The translations under genes and the position numbers were made by a program. A DNA stretch of 64,000 nt from Bacteroidia bacterium (GTDB lineage: Bacteria; Bacteroidota; Bacteroidia; Bacteroidales; Paludibacteraceae): NCBI GenBank assembly GCA_009929375.1, contig SAAO01000002.1, forward strand, positions 99,814 through 163,813. Direction: 5' to 3'. Numbering within the stretch: the first letter of the stretch is position 1; every line of letters begins with the position of its first letter. Shown here piece after piece: positions 9,879-18,689 of this stretch. The notes under the pieces were generated by a model. That model ran no database searches. It was not told where the DNA came from and worked only from the letters and a program-made list of their open reading frames with translations.

Positions 9879-9886
9879 TAATTTTG
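9879..9886 (+). promoter_or_regulatory. -7 box for the secreted HExxH protein gene
   Basis: TAATTTTG (TAnnTTTG) lies 34 bases before the ATG at 9920. The rest of the 231-base gap holds only the terminator described above. Confidence 0.6.
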
Positions 9887-9919
9887 TTTTGTAATCTAAT
9901 TCAATATTGCTTCATTGTT

Positions 9920-12900
9920 ATGAAAAAAAATAAGTTGTCGCTATTCGGGTTGACGCTCTTGTTATGCGCTGCATTTTTAAATACTTATGCCGCGCAGCCC
10001 GGTGATACCATCACTGTACAGAACAAAAAATTCAAAATTCTTTCTGCGAATCTTATTAGTAATCCGGGTTTCGAAAACGGTTTTACTGATTGGACTGATG
10101 CCACTACTGCGGCAGCAACACTTACAACTGCAAAATTCAGTATTTCAAATACAGGTGGCGTTTCCAATTCAAAATATCTGATTGGATTGGCGAACGAAAA
10201 TTCTGGTTCGGCAGGTTCAATAGGAACTGCATGGCCGATTAGTTCGGGTAAGAGCTATTTGTTTGCTTATCAGGTGAAGTATTTATCGGCTACAGCGCCT
10301 GCTGCTAACGAAATATACCTGAAAACATCGCTCACCAATAACAAAACTTCACCTTCGGAGCCAAAAGTGATTATCAATGAGTCGCGTGTGCAGGGAGGGG
10401 GTTTGTGGACGCAAAACTATGCGTATTTTACAAATACCGGACCGGATTATACGCATTTGATGGTGCGTTTCCGTTGGCTCGACAATCGCTTTGGTTTTGA
10501 CGATTTTATGTTGTACGAAGCTGTGGAAGTAGCCAATAATATTGCTTTGGAACAGGCGATTGCCACAGCTGAAAGCATTTACGATGTGCAGGCAAACGGA
10601 GCTGATGCATTGCTCGCAGCTATCAATACCGCCAAAAGTTTTCTCGAAAGTACAATTCCTACCGATGTGGAAAAAGCTACAAATGATCTGAACGCGGCTA
10701 TTCTGACTTATCAGTATGCGAATGCATCACCCACAAAACCGCTTGATCTGACATACAAAATCACGAACCCCACATTTGCTGACAATACAAGTACCGGCTG
10801 GACAAACCCGGGAACTGTAAATTACAGACTTGTAGAGTTCTATGAGAAAACATTCGATATGTTTCAGGAAGTTTCGAACCTGCCTGCTGGAGTTTACCGA
10901 TTGAAAGCCCAGGGCTATGAGCGTCCGAAGTCGAATGATGGTGGCGTGGCCTACAGAGCAAAAACCGAAACGATTTATGCCCGTTTGTATGCAAAGGCCA
11001 AGGATTATTCGGATGTGTTGATTCCATTTAATTCCATTTACAAACACAGTTATACAGGTACAGGATCGGTGAACGGATATCTGAATACAATGGCGGCTTC
11101 AGAAACCATGCTCGCGAATACAAGCAATATGTATTACGAAATGATCGTCGACAGTATTATGGTTGGTGCTGATGGAAAGCTTGTGATTGGAGCCAAATCT
11201 GAATTTAAACAAACGGGCTATTGGGTTTTGTTCGATAATTTCAGACTGGAGTATCTTGGTGAGGCTGGTGCGGAATATTTAGCAAAGGCTTTGAGTCGTC
11301 GTATTGCTGATGCTCAGACCTTAGTTTCTGCTCATATTCAGAATACTGCTGTTGCGCGTTTGAACTCGGCCATTGCTTTTGCATCGTCTGCACTTGCTTT
11401 AAATCCGCTTATAGAAGCTGATTTGATAGCAGCAAAAGATACGGTAAATGCGGCCATCGAAGTGGGTGACATATCAGCAAAAGCTTATGTCTCTCTCAGG
11501 AAAGCCATTGATCAGGCAAAACAAATTCTTACATTTCTCGATAAAGCAGATGAGATAACACGTTTGCAGAATGCCATTCAGGTAGCAGAGCAGACTTATG
11601 AAAACCGTGATCTGACGCTGACGCAGATAAATGCAGCCACAACAACCCTGACTACAACTACCCGTAGTGTGGATAAAAAGATTTATGTACCCGGCTGGAT
11701 GATGGGCGATGTGTATAATCCAACGAACAACTGGTCGATTGAGCGAAGTAAGCAATCGAAGAACTGGATTTTGTTTTGGGAACCCGGCTTTGGTGATAAT
11801 CCCGGAACGGCTATCGATGACTGTCTTGCACTGGCTGAAAAAGCGTTTGCGTTTTATGCTGATTCGCTGAAATTTATCACTCGCGGCGCTTCGAAAACCG
11901 ATACTTATAAAATGATTATTCGTTATCGCTTCAGCACCGAGTGGGAGGCAACCGGATCGGGTGTGGACAATACCATTGGTTTGCTCACGCTTACGCTCTG
12001 GGCTATGTCGTCGCGTGGTGGACAGACTGTGGCGCACGAGGTGGGTCATTGCTTCCAGTATCAGGTGCATTGCGATAACAACGACAACAATGGTTGGATG
12101 TATGGTTTTGGATCTAATGGTTCAGGAAGTAATGGTTTTTGGGAGATGTGTGCACAATGGCAGGCTTATAAAGTGTTTCCTAACGATCAGTTTAATAACG
12201 AATGGTTTAACGGATATTTGGCTGCTGCTCACAAACACCCTTTGCACGAAGCACCACGTTATAACAATTTCTTTATTCAGGATTATTGGACTTATTTGCA
12301 CGGCATGGATATGATAGGTCGTTTGTGGAATAAATCTTATTTCCCTGAAGATCCGATTGAGGCATATAAACGTATTACCTCTGTTACGCAAAGTGTGTTT
12401 AACGATCAGATGTGGGATTGTGCTGCTCGCTTTACAACCTGGGATATACCTGCTCTGAAAACACGTGGAGCCGCTTACATTCAAACGAGAACGCAGCCGA
12501 AGTTTAAGAGCATGGGAAGTAATGTCTGGAGAATTGACTCGACGGCCTGTCCCGAAAATTACGGACATAATATCATTCGTTTGAATGCGCCTCTGAAAGC
12601 CACTACTGTGACTGCTCATTTCGAAGGTTTGGCCGGAATAGCCGGATATCGTAAACTCAATGTGGCTTCGGCTGGTTGGCGGATTGGTTTTGTTGCATTG
12701 CTCAAAGATGGAAGCAGGGTGTATGGCAATGCCGATGCTGTGTCGATGAGCAGTAATGCCGGAAAAATGTCGGTAAGTTTCGAATGTCCTGCCAATTGCG
12801 ATAAACTTTGGTTTGTGGTTTCGGGCGCTCCTGCAGGTCACTGGCGCCATGCCTGGGACGACAACGATGCCAACGACGAACAATGGCCATATCAGGTGAG

Positions 12901-13177
12901 TTTTGTAAATACCAACCTGCATGGTTATGCCAATGTAATTAACGGTATTGACGACAATCAGCTGATCGAATGGAATGCGCAGGTTCAGCAACGCAATCTG
13001 TCAGTGACTAATCTGCCTGAATTTGCGACAGTGAAGGTGGTGGATGTGTTTGGTAGAATGATTGCGGAAGAAAAGGCAGAAAATAAAGAGTTTAATACAG
13101 TGCTGGCACAGGGAGTTTATATTGTAGTGGTTGAATCCGCTTCGGGTATTCAGACGCAAAAGATAATTGTAAGATAA
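9920..13177 (+). CDS. Large secreted putative metallopeptidase with T9SS-type sorting tail
   Basis: 1085 residues from MKKNKLSLFGLTLLLCAAFL, a Sec signal peptide ending near TYAAQPG. The first half has a carbohydrate-binding-like beta domain (ISNPGFENGFTDWT) repeated in part near residue 275 (ITNPTFADNTSTGWT), with helical FIVAR-like linkers between (LEQAIATAESIYDVQANGAD, LRKAIDQAKQIL). The catalytic-looking region carries VAHEVGHCFQYQVH, an HExxH zinc site, followed by a glutamate in FWEMCAQW; the surrounding IRYRFSTEWEATGSG stretch resembles DUF6055-type proteins. The C-terminus (VKVVDVFGRMI, then GVYIVVVESASGIQTQKIIVR) is a type A T9SS sorting domain, so it is probably exported to the cell surface. 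Peptidase activity and substrate are inferred only. Confidence 0.8.
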   Translation: MKKNKLSLFGLTLLLCAAFLNTYAAQPGDTITVQNKKFKILSANLISNPGFENGFTDWTDATTAAATLTTAKFSISNTGGVSNSKYLIGLANENSGSAGSIGTAWPISSGKSYLFAYQVKYLSATAPAANEIYLKTSLTNNKTSPSEPKVIINESRVQGGGLWTQNYAYFTNTGPDYTHLMVRFRWLDNRFGFDDFMLYEAVEVANNIALEQAIATAESIYDVQANGADALLAAINTAKSFLESTIPTDVEKATNDLNAAILTYQYANASPTKPLDLTYKITNPTFADNTSTGWTNPGTVNYRLVEFYEKTFDMFQEVSNLPAGVYRLKAQGYERPKSNDGGVAYRAKTETIYARLYAKAKDYSDVLIPFNSIYKHSYTGTGSVNGYLNTMAASETMLANTSNMYYEMIVDSIMVGADGKLVIGAKSEFKQTGYWVLFDNFRLEYLGEAGAEYLAKALSRRIADAQTLVSAHIQNTAVARLNSAIAFASSALALNPLIEADLIAAKDTVNAAIEVGDISAKAYVSLRKAIDQAKQILTFLDKADEITRLQNAIQVAEQTYENRDLTLTQINAATTTLTTTTRSVDKKIYVPGWMMGDVYNPTNNWSIERSKQSKNWILFWEPGFGDNPGTAIDDCLALAEKAFAFYADSLKFITRGASKTDTYKMIIRYRFSTEWEATGSGVDNTIGLLTLTLWAMSSRGGQTVAHEVGHCFQYQVHCDNNDNNGWMYGFGSNGSGSNGFWEMCAQWQAYKVFPNDQFNNEWFNGYLAAAHKHPLHEAPRYNNFFIQDYWTYLHGMDMIGRLWNKSYFPEDPIEAYKRITSVTQSVFNDQMWDCAARFTTWDIPALKTRGAAYIQTRTQPKFKSMGSNVWRIDSTACPENYGHNIIRLNAPLKATTVTAHFEGLAGIAGYRKLNVASAGWRIGFVALLKDGSRVYGNADAVSMSSNAGKMSVSFECPANCDKLWFVVSGAPAGHWRHAWDDNDANDEQWPYQVSFVNTNLHGYANVINGIDDNQLIEWNAQVQQRNLSVTNLPEFATVKVVDVFGRMIAEEKAENKEFNTVLAQGVYIVVVESASGIQTQKIIVR

Positions 13178-13217
13178 ACGAATTGCATTTTTGATGAAAT
13201 TCTGTAGCGCAAAATTC

Positions 13218-13246
13218 AAAGAGCCGGGCTGTATGTCCGGCTCTTT
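13218..13246 (+). terminator. Intrinsic terminator after the secreted protein gene
   Basis: Arms AAAGAGCCGG (13218-13227) and CCGGCTCTTT (13237-13246) with a 9-base loop. Confidence 0.8.
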
Positions 13247-13296
13247 CTGTATGTAAATGTATGGAAACTGCTTGGATTTTCAGAGTTCTGTAAAAT

Positions 13297-13334
13297 AAAC
13301 AATCCTCTTAATCAAATGATTAAGAGGATTGTTT
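13297..13334. repeat. Perfect 18-bp palindrome abutting the integration site
   Basis: Arms AAACAATCCTCTTAATCA and its exact reverse complement are separated by two bases. It touches the tRNA-like piece at 13335. It may be the terminator of the former tRNA gene (which would read leftward). Apart from the tRNA-like piece and the integrase sites, the stretch 13178-13600 holds no gene. Confidence 0.75.
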
Positions 13335-13351
13335 GTACCCGAAGCGGGAAT
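13335..13351 (-). other. attL: Left attachment site: 3' end of a tRNA gene
   Basis: On the minus strand these 17 bases read ATTCCCGCTTCGGGTAC. This is the end of a T-loop, its 3' stem half and the 3' acceptor strand plus discriminator of a tRNA. No anticodon or 5' half lies to the right, where integrase-element DNA begins. Integration at a tRNA 3' end leaves exactly this: a bare 3' core at one junction and the rebuilt tRNA at the other. The rebuilt gene would lie beyond the right edge of the window. The tRNA identity cannot be told. Confidence 0.6.
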
Positions 13352-13486
13352 AAATATATGAAATTTAACTATTTTATTACACTCTGGTTTCCAGAGACAT
13401 ATACACCTATATGAGTGATTTTCAAAGAGAAAACACAAAAATTACCTTTCATCCCATTTCATTCCATTACAAAGGTTTTTACAAAT

Positions 13487-13508
13487 GTTGCGCAAGGGTT
13501 GCGCTAGG
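13487..13508. repeat. Tandem 11-bp repeat, likely integrase arm-type sites
   Basis: GTTGCGCAAGG is followed directly by GTTGCGCTAGG, between the attachment core and the integrase gene. Short direct repeats here are typical of binding sites for the integrase N-terminal arm domain. Confidence 0.5.
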
Positions 13509-13575
13509 TTTTTAAAAATCAGACAAATTTGTCGGGATATTCTATTTTCAATTAGGCAAATTAAATATTATGTTT

Positions 13576-13583
13576 TATTTTTG
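13576..13583 (+). promoter_or_regulatory. -7 box for the integrase operon
   Basis: TATTTTTG (TAnnTTTG), 17 bases before the integrase ATG. Confidence 0.6.
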
Positions 13584-13600
13584 CTTAAAATCAGAATCTT

Positions 13601-14965
13601 ATGGTGAACATTGTTTTATTTGTTAGACCATCCAAAAAATCACAAATAACTAAGGTTGGTTTCCGATTAATTGATGGAAGGGACGTAAATGTTTTTTATA
13701 CATCGGACATATTGGTTGATGCTCGTTTATGGGATCAAAAACGTCAGACGTTTAAATCAAACGTAAAACTTCTGTCTGAGTCTGACCGAATCCACACTCT
13801 TAACGAAATCACACGTATTAAAGAACTCATACTATTTGCTTACAACAATCGGGAACCCAATATTAAGGTAACATCTAAATGGTTAAAATCAGAATTAGAT
13901 TACCTACAGAAAAATCCTGATGAACTAAAAGGAGAACCTGAGAAAACATTCTTTGAATCTTTCGAACACTTCATTTCAACCCACAAGATAACTGAACACC
14001 GAAAAGAAAACTACAGGGTTTTACTTCGTTCTTTACAACGATATGAGAAATTTAAACAACTGAAAAACCGAAAATTCAAATTATCGTTTCAAACCTTGAA
14101 TTCAGATATGCTTCGGGACATAGAAGACTACCTCCGTAACGAACACCAATACTATATTGATTATCCCGAACTATTTAAATTGTTCCCCGACAAACAAAAA
14201 CAACGTAGACGAGGGGATAACACCATTGCTGGATTATTTTCTAAAATCAGAACCTTCACAAAATGGGCAATAAAAAGACACAAAACGATCACTGATCCAT
14301 TCAATGATTATATTCCTGTAAAAGAAGAATATGGTACGCCATTTTATCTGACGATTGAAGAACGAAATCAGATATACAAACATGATTTTTCATCAAAACC
14401 TAACCTTGAACTCCAAAGGGATATATTTATTTTTCAGTGTATGGTTGGTTGTCGGATAGGTGACCTGTATAAATTCACAAAAAAGAGTATAGACTTACAA
14501 ACTTACATCGAAAATGGTGAAACAAAAGAAATAGGTATGATTGGTTACATTGCGGGTAAAACAAAGAAAGGTGACCCAAAAACAATAAATGTACCTTTAA
14601 CTAATATCAGTTTAAACATTTATAAGAAATACAAGAACGTTGGTGGTGAAAAACTATTTCCGTTTATTTCAATGCAGAAATATAACGACACACTAAAAGT
14701 TATCTTTAAAGAAGCTGGTATAGACAGACTCGTAACTGTACTTAATCCCACAACCAACGATGTGGAAAGAAAACATTTATATGAAGTGGCCAGTTCACAT
14801 ATTGCCAGAAGAACATTCATTGGTAATATGTATAAAAAAATTGGAGACCAACGATTGGTGTCATCCATGTCGGGACACATCCCAAACAGTAAGGCTTTTG
14901 GTCGATATGCTGAAGTGGATGAGGAAATGAAAATTAACGCTATTCGTAAAATTGATTTAGAATAA
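13601..14965 (+). CDS. int: Tyrosine recombinase / integrase
   Basis: 454 residues. An N-terminal arm-binding region is followed by a SAM-like core-binding domain (about residues 125-225) and a catalytic domain. The catalytic residues are visible: Arg285 in MVGCRIGDLYKFT, His400-x-x-Arg403 in SSHIARRTF, the MSGHIPNSK box, and the nucleophile Tyr436 in FGRYAEVDEE. It lies 250 bases from the tRNA 3' fragment and so should be the enzyme that integrates and excises the 13.3-kb-onward element. The next gene starts one base after its stop. Confidence 0.95.
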   Translation: MVNIVLFVRPSKKSQITKVGFRLIDGRDVNVFYTSDILVDARLWDQKRQTFKSNVKLLSESDRIHTLNEITRIKELILFAYNNREPNIKVTSKWLKSELDYLQKNPDELKGEPEKTFFESFEHFISTHKITEHRKENYRVLLRSLQRYEKFKQLKNRKFKLSFQTLNSDMLRDIEDYLRNEHQYYIDYPELFKLFPDKQKQRRRGDNTIAGLFSKIRTFTKWAIKRHKTITDPFNDYIPVKEEYGTPFYLTIEERNQIYKHDFSSKPNLELQRDIFIFQCMVGCRIGDLYKFTKKSIDLQTYIENGETKEIGMIGYIAGKTKKGDPKTINVPLTNISLNIYKKYKNVGGEKLFPFISMQKYNDTLKVIFKEAGIDRLVTVLNPTTNDVERKHLYEVASSHIARRTFIGNMYKKIGDQRLVSSMSGHIPNSKAFGRYAEVDEEMKINAIRKIDLE

Positions 14966-14966
14966 T

Positions 14967-16106
14967 ATGGCCCTTAAGTATCATAGTGATTCATTCAAAT
15001 ATTTTTCAGAAATAGAAGTTAACAAATTAACGGTTTCTGAAAAGTTTTATAGCTGTTTTCATTCTTGGTATAATTTTATTGATTATCCAAATTACGATGA
15101 AAACACTTTTGAATCTGTTGATTTTAAACCTCTAATTTTATTATTAGAAAAACATAATCTTATCGAATACTTTGACCTATTAAAGTTATATCACAAAGAC
15201 TGGCTGTTTTATACAAAATACTACAAAAGCACTAATGAAATAAATAAAAGTCGAGCACTCGAACTTGATTATTTTATTAATTTAGCTGAAATGATGATGA
15301 TATTTTACTCAGGAAACATTGATAACATTACAGTTACTGCTTCACAAAATAGAAGTAAAAATACATCGATAAACTCACCATCTATTAATTTAAAGGTTAA
15401 AGAAATTATTGAAAAGGAATATAAAGAAAATTTCTTAAATGAAGTTGGTTTAACTTATGCTGAAGCAAAAAAGGAAATATTATCTGATAAAATGGATTAT
15501 GATTGGTTTGTTGAATTGAGATTTGATGGAATCATTTTTGAGTGTTTCGATGGAATTAATTTTTATCCAAATAAATTGAGTGATGACGTAATCTTTTGGT
15601 ATGCCAAAGATCATTATACTAAGCACGATAATATAGATTTGGATTTACTAAAAAAATCACTAGACATATTTAAATTTGAAAGAAATACCTTAAAATTAAA
15701 ATCAGGTAAAGAACCGTATAATATGTACCTTGGTGATTTGTGTATTAATCTATCTTACCTTCATCGTTTTGAGTCATTTATGAATCAAAATGTAATTACT
15801 GATATTAAGAAATATACATTATTCTCAGAAACAAATGTTTTTATATATGATTACTTGAGTTTTTGGGATTTAATCCCCAAAGACATCGAATCAGATTATG
15901 CTGACTATGATGTGGAAAAAGCCAATTATATAAAAACCAAAATTCAAGCTGCAAGAAAGGCAAGAAAAGACATAAGTGATTATGCAGAAGAAATAAAAAT
16001 TAATACAATAAAAGGTATAAAAAACGGACTAAAAAATTTCAACCCAAACCAAGGTATATTGGTTGTTCATAATATTGATTTTATAAGAAATAAGGAAAAA
16101 TCTTAA
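14967..16106 (+). CDS. Unknown 379-residue protein coupled to the integrase
   Basis: I do not recognise this protein. The ATG follows the integrase stop by one base, so the two are translationally coupled. It is rich in Tyr, Phe, Asp, Asn and Lys and appears soluble, with no signal peptide or membrane segment. The first half is helical with acidic and aromatic patches (FDLLKLYHKDWLFYTKYY). A central segment is low-complexity polar (ASQNRSKNTSINSPSINLKV). The C-terminal third is basic and helical (KTKIQAARKARKDISDYAEE). Base composition is more AT-rich than the host genes. Coupling suggests a role in element integration, excision or maintenance, but this is a guess from position. Confidence 0.85.
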   Translation: MALKYHSDSFKYFSEIEVNKLTVSEKFYSCFHSWYNFIDYPNYDENTFESVDFKPLILLLEKHNLIEYFDLLKLYHKDWLFYTKYYKSTNEINKSRALELDYFINLAEMMMIFYSGNIDNITVTASQNRSKNTSINSPSINLKVKEIIEKEYKENFLNEVGLTYAEAKKEILSDKMDYDWFVELRFDGIIFECFDGINFYPNKLSDDVIFWYAKDHYTKHDNIDLDLLKKSLDIFKFERNTLKLKSGKEPYNMYLGDLCINLSYLHRFESFMNQNVITDIKKYTLFSETNVFIYDYLSFWDLIPKDIESDYADYDVEKANYIKTKIQAARKARKDISDYAEEIKINTIKGIKNGLKNFNPNQGILVVHNIDFIRNKEKS

Positions 16107-16127
16107 CTTAAGAATATATACATTTTT

Positions 16128-16161
16128 AAAACCCTGTAGAATTTATTTTCTATAGGGTTTT
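16128..16161 (+). terminator. Intrinsic terminator closing the integrase operon
   Basis: Arms AAAACCCTGTAGAA and TTCTATAGGGTTTT (one mismatch) with a 6-base loop, followed by T residues. Confidence 0.8.
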
Positions 16162-16242
16162 TGTTTATGTATCTGTTTATCTGTGGTATAAGTTGGTTTT
16201 TCATAACTTTAATTATTACCATCTTACCCCAAAAAGTCCACT

Positions 16243-16250
16243 TATCTTTG
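16243..16250 (+). promoter_or_regulatory. -7 box for the excisionase-like gene
   Basis: TATCTTTG (TAnnTTTG), 44 bases before the ATG at 16295. Confidence 0.55.
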
Positions 16251-16294
16251 TAATGTTTTAATGAAACAAAACAAAAAAATAAAATTGATATAAA

Positions 16295-16597
16295 ATGAGT
16301 ATACAAAATTTAATTGAGTCGGGGCTGAATGTAAACATTACGCTATCCCCATCTGAACTGGTCGAAGTGATCGACTATGTAGTAAAAAAGGTAAAAATGG
16401 AAATGGAAGAAGAAATCCGATCCAAAAACACCGAAACTTATATGACACCTAAAGAGGTGTGTGAATTCCTGAGTATTGATAATAGTACTTTATGGAGATG
16501 GGAAAAACGTGGATACCTTACCGCTCTTTATATTGGTGGTAAAAAGAGGTATCCAAGATCAATGATTGAGAAACGATTCACAAACATGAATAATTAA
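16295..16597 (+). CDS. Helix-turn-helix protein, excisionase-like
   Basis: 100 residues. After a coiled-coil-like N-terminus (LVEVIDYVVKKVKMEMEEEI), the C-terminal half is a MerR/excisionase-type HTH: MTPKEVCEFLSIDNSTLWRW, then GYLTALYIGGKKRYPRSMIE, the usual DNA-binding recognition wing. Proteins of this design near Bacteroidota integrases act as excisionases or regulators of element genes. Whether this one is Xis or only a regulator cannot be told from sequence. Confidence 0.85.
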   Translation: MSIQNLIESGLNVNITLSPSELVEVIDYVVKKVKMEMEEEIRSKNTETYMTPKEVCEFLSIDNSTLWRWEKRGYLTALYIGGKKRYPRSMIEKRFTNMNN

Positions 16598-16628
16598 AAT
16601 TTAAATATAATGAAACCACTCAACAATA

Positions 16629-16761
16629 CCCTGTTCGACTCCAGTTAGGGTAATTCCCGCAAAATATTATCACTCCCGATGTAGGTTGTCAGTTTAACCA
16701 GAATTGAATCTATGTCACAGATATTCAACAACATAACAATCATGTGTTTAGTTGAACAGGG
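16629..16761 (+). promoter_or_regulatory. Structured leader of the ParB/methyltransferase gene
   Basis: The 197-base gap before the methyltransferase gene carries complementary arms CCCTGTTCGAC (16629-16639) and GTTGAACAGGG (16751-16761), matching at 10 of 11 positions and spanning about 130 bases. A small CAGGG-AGA-CCTG hairpin adjoins the right arm. No TAnnTTTG box was seen. It could be a folded 5' leader or a protein-binding region. Confidence 0.4.
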
Positions 16762-16794
16762 AGACCTGTGTTTAAAAATTAAATTTATAATAAC

Positions 16795-18630
16795 ATGAAA
16801 AATAATTTTTCAAATGAATTATTCCATCAAGGAATGGCAAATTCAGACAAAATTATCCGAAATGCTGAACTGGGTCAGTTTGTTGATCTTGAACCCAATC
16901 ACCATTTTTCGCTGGTTAACACTGATAGAATTATTCCAGAATTGGGCATTAAAGGACTTACCTATCAGTCAGGGAAAATATTCAACGTACCTGTAAATAA
17001 AATTGAGATTTCCATAAATCATCTGAGTATTTACGACACTGAGCAAAAAAAGATGGAAATTGAATTGATGAAGACAAGTATAAAGGAATGCGGTCAATTA
17101 GAACCTATTGTGATAATGTGGTTTAATAAAAAGTGGCTACTGGTAGATGGTGTTCTTCGCTACATTGCCATTAAGCAGTTAGGATATGAGTATATAAAGG
17201 TTATTATCTCCCCGTCTGCAGTTGACGGGGATACTTTTGAGAATATATTTCGACATTATCATATCCGCAAGGAACTTACAGTTTCCGAAAAACTAAAACA
17301 GGTTATCGAAGACTTGCAAATCGGTCGTAAAGAACCGAATAAGTATATCGGTATGGATAAAAGACGTAAATTGGTTTCAAAGAAATTAGGTAAAGGATTC
17401 AGTGTAACTAACCTAAAAAAACTGGAGAAGGTGATTCAGTTCGAGATGGATAATGAGTTTGATATGGGTATTAGTGAGGGTATATTATGTAACAAAGTTA
17501 GTATTGGTAACGCAGAAGACCTCATTAAAAAAATTATAGACGCAGAATACACCCCTGAATACGAAGCCAAACATGGTGTTTTAAAAGGTTTTGTAAATCA
17601 AAAATATGATTTTGATCAGACGGTTAGAAATCTTTTTGCCGCAACCAAAAAGAACAAAGAAATTGAAAATTGTGGTGATTTACCTGTAGTTTACCCTAGG
17701 AGTTCAGACAATTACGAGATTAGACAGGGTGATGTTTTTGATATGGATTTATCGGGTGATTCTTATGATGTTGTTATGACGTCACCACCCTATGCACTTC
17801 AAAGGAAATACGGGGATAGTGTTAATGAGGTTGGAGTTGAGAAAAATGTTGATGAATACATCCAAAATCTGGTTGATGTATTTGAAAAGGCATACAAACA
17901 ACTGAATGATAAAGGGTCGATTCTCGTGAATCTAAACGATACATGGAAAGATGGTTTTTCATTAAACATCATTGAAAAATTTGTGGTTGAGATGGAAAAA
18001 CGTGGTATCCGAAAGGTTCAAATGATTCATTGGGAAAAACCGAATCCAAAACCGCAGGGAAGTAACATACACAGGTATCTCAATAAATTTGAATACATTA
18101 TCCACTTTGCAAAGACATCCGACTATACATGGAATAAGGTGGGTAAGAAAAAAACAAACCTGAAGATTCAAAGTGGATGTAAGGAGGTTGGTTCAGATAA
18201 AAAGAACTACTCCATTCCTGAATTTATTACTGCCAGTTCAAACCTGTTGTCTGAAAATATGATTGAAGGCATTGATGGTTTGAGTGAATTCACTACCTCA
18301 TTGAAAAACAATCCAATGATTTTAAAACGCAAGTTTGTAGAAGGTGAAAAAAAACATACTGCAACATTCAATGTGTTGTTACCCCTTATCCCGTTATTGA
18401 GTACTTTACCTAAAGACAGACAGGGAACAGTATGTGATCCATTTGCTGGTACATCGACAACAGGCGAGACGGCACTATCACTAGGACATAAATTTATCGG
18501 TGTTGAGTTGTATGATTATAATTGTGAAACTTCTGCCCGTGTACTTGCTGAAGCTCTTGAAAATTTCAAGGATGTGAATCTGGTGGAAGAACTTTTCGAA
18601 CGTGAGCTGGAAATGTCAAATGCAGCATAA
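16795..18630 (+). CDS. ParB-like domain fused to DNA methyltransferase (N6-adenine/N4-cytosine type)
   Basis: 611 residues. Residues about 70-160 form a ParB/sulfiredoxin-like fold (IKECGQLEPIVIMWFNKKWL, then LVDGVLRYIAIKQLGYEYIK). The C-terminal half is an exocyclic-amino methyltransferase of permuted (beta) order: catalytic motif TSPPYALQ near residue 328 comes before the SAM-binding motif DPFAGTSTTGETAL near residue 547. Such fusions are common cargo of phages and integrative elements. They may protect element DNA from restriction or mark it for regulation. No cognate endonuclease gene is adjacent, so it is probably an orphan methylase. Sequence specificity is unknown. Confidence 0.9.
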   Translation: MKNNFSNELFHQGMANSDKIIRNAELGQFVDLEPNHHFSLVNTDRIIPELGIKGLTYQSGKIFNVPVNKIEISINHLSIYDTEQKKMEIELMKTSIKECGQLEPIVIMWFNKKWLLVDGVLRYIAIKQLGYEYIKVIISPSAVDGDTFENIFRHYHIRKELTVSEKLKQVIEDLQIGRKEPNKYIGMDKRRKLVSKKLGKGFSVTNLKKLEKVIQFEMDNEFDMGISEGILCNKVSIGNAEDLIKKIIDAEYTPEYEAKHGVLKGFVNQKYDFDQTVRNLFAATKKNKEIENCGDLPVVYPRSSDNYEIRQGDVFDMDLSGDSYDVVMTSPPYALQRKYGDSVNEVGVEKNVDEYIQNLVDVFEKAYKQLNDKGSILVNLNDTWKDGFSLNIIEKFVVEMEKRGIRKVQMIHWEKPNPKPQGSNIHRYLNKFEYIIHFAKTSDYTWNKVGKKKTNLKIQSGCKEVGSDKKNYSIPEFITASSNLLSENMIEGIDGLSEFTTSLKNNPMILKRKFVEGEKKHTATFNVLLPLIPLLSTLPKDRQGTVCDPFAGTSTTGETALSLGHKFIGVELYDYNCETSARVLAEALENFKDVNLVEELFERELEMSNAA

Positions 18631-18689
18631 GATTTTAAAAAAATAATAATTTAAAAACCTCGCTATGTATGGGTTAATAGTATAAAAAC

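Noticed and set aside
12122..12991. 289-codon frame antisense to the secreted HExxH protein
   Set aside because: Complete overlap with a well-supported gene; composition is that of a shadow.
13335..13351. Intact tRNA gene
   Set aside because: Only the 3' end is present; no D-arm, anticodon arm or 5' acceptor strand follows on the minus strand.
16103..16306. 67-codon leftward frame after the integrase operon
   Set aside because: Overlaps the terminator and the excisionase-like gene's promoter and start; no homology-like features.
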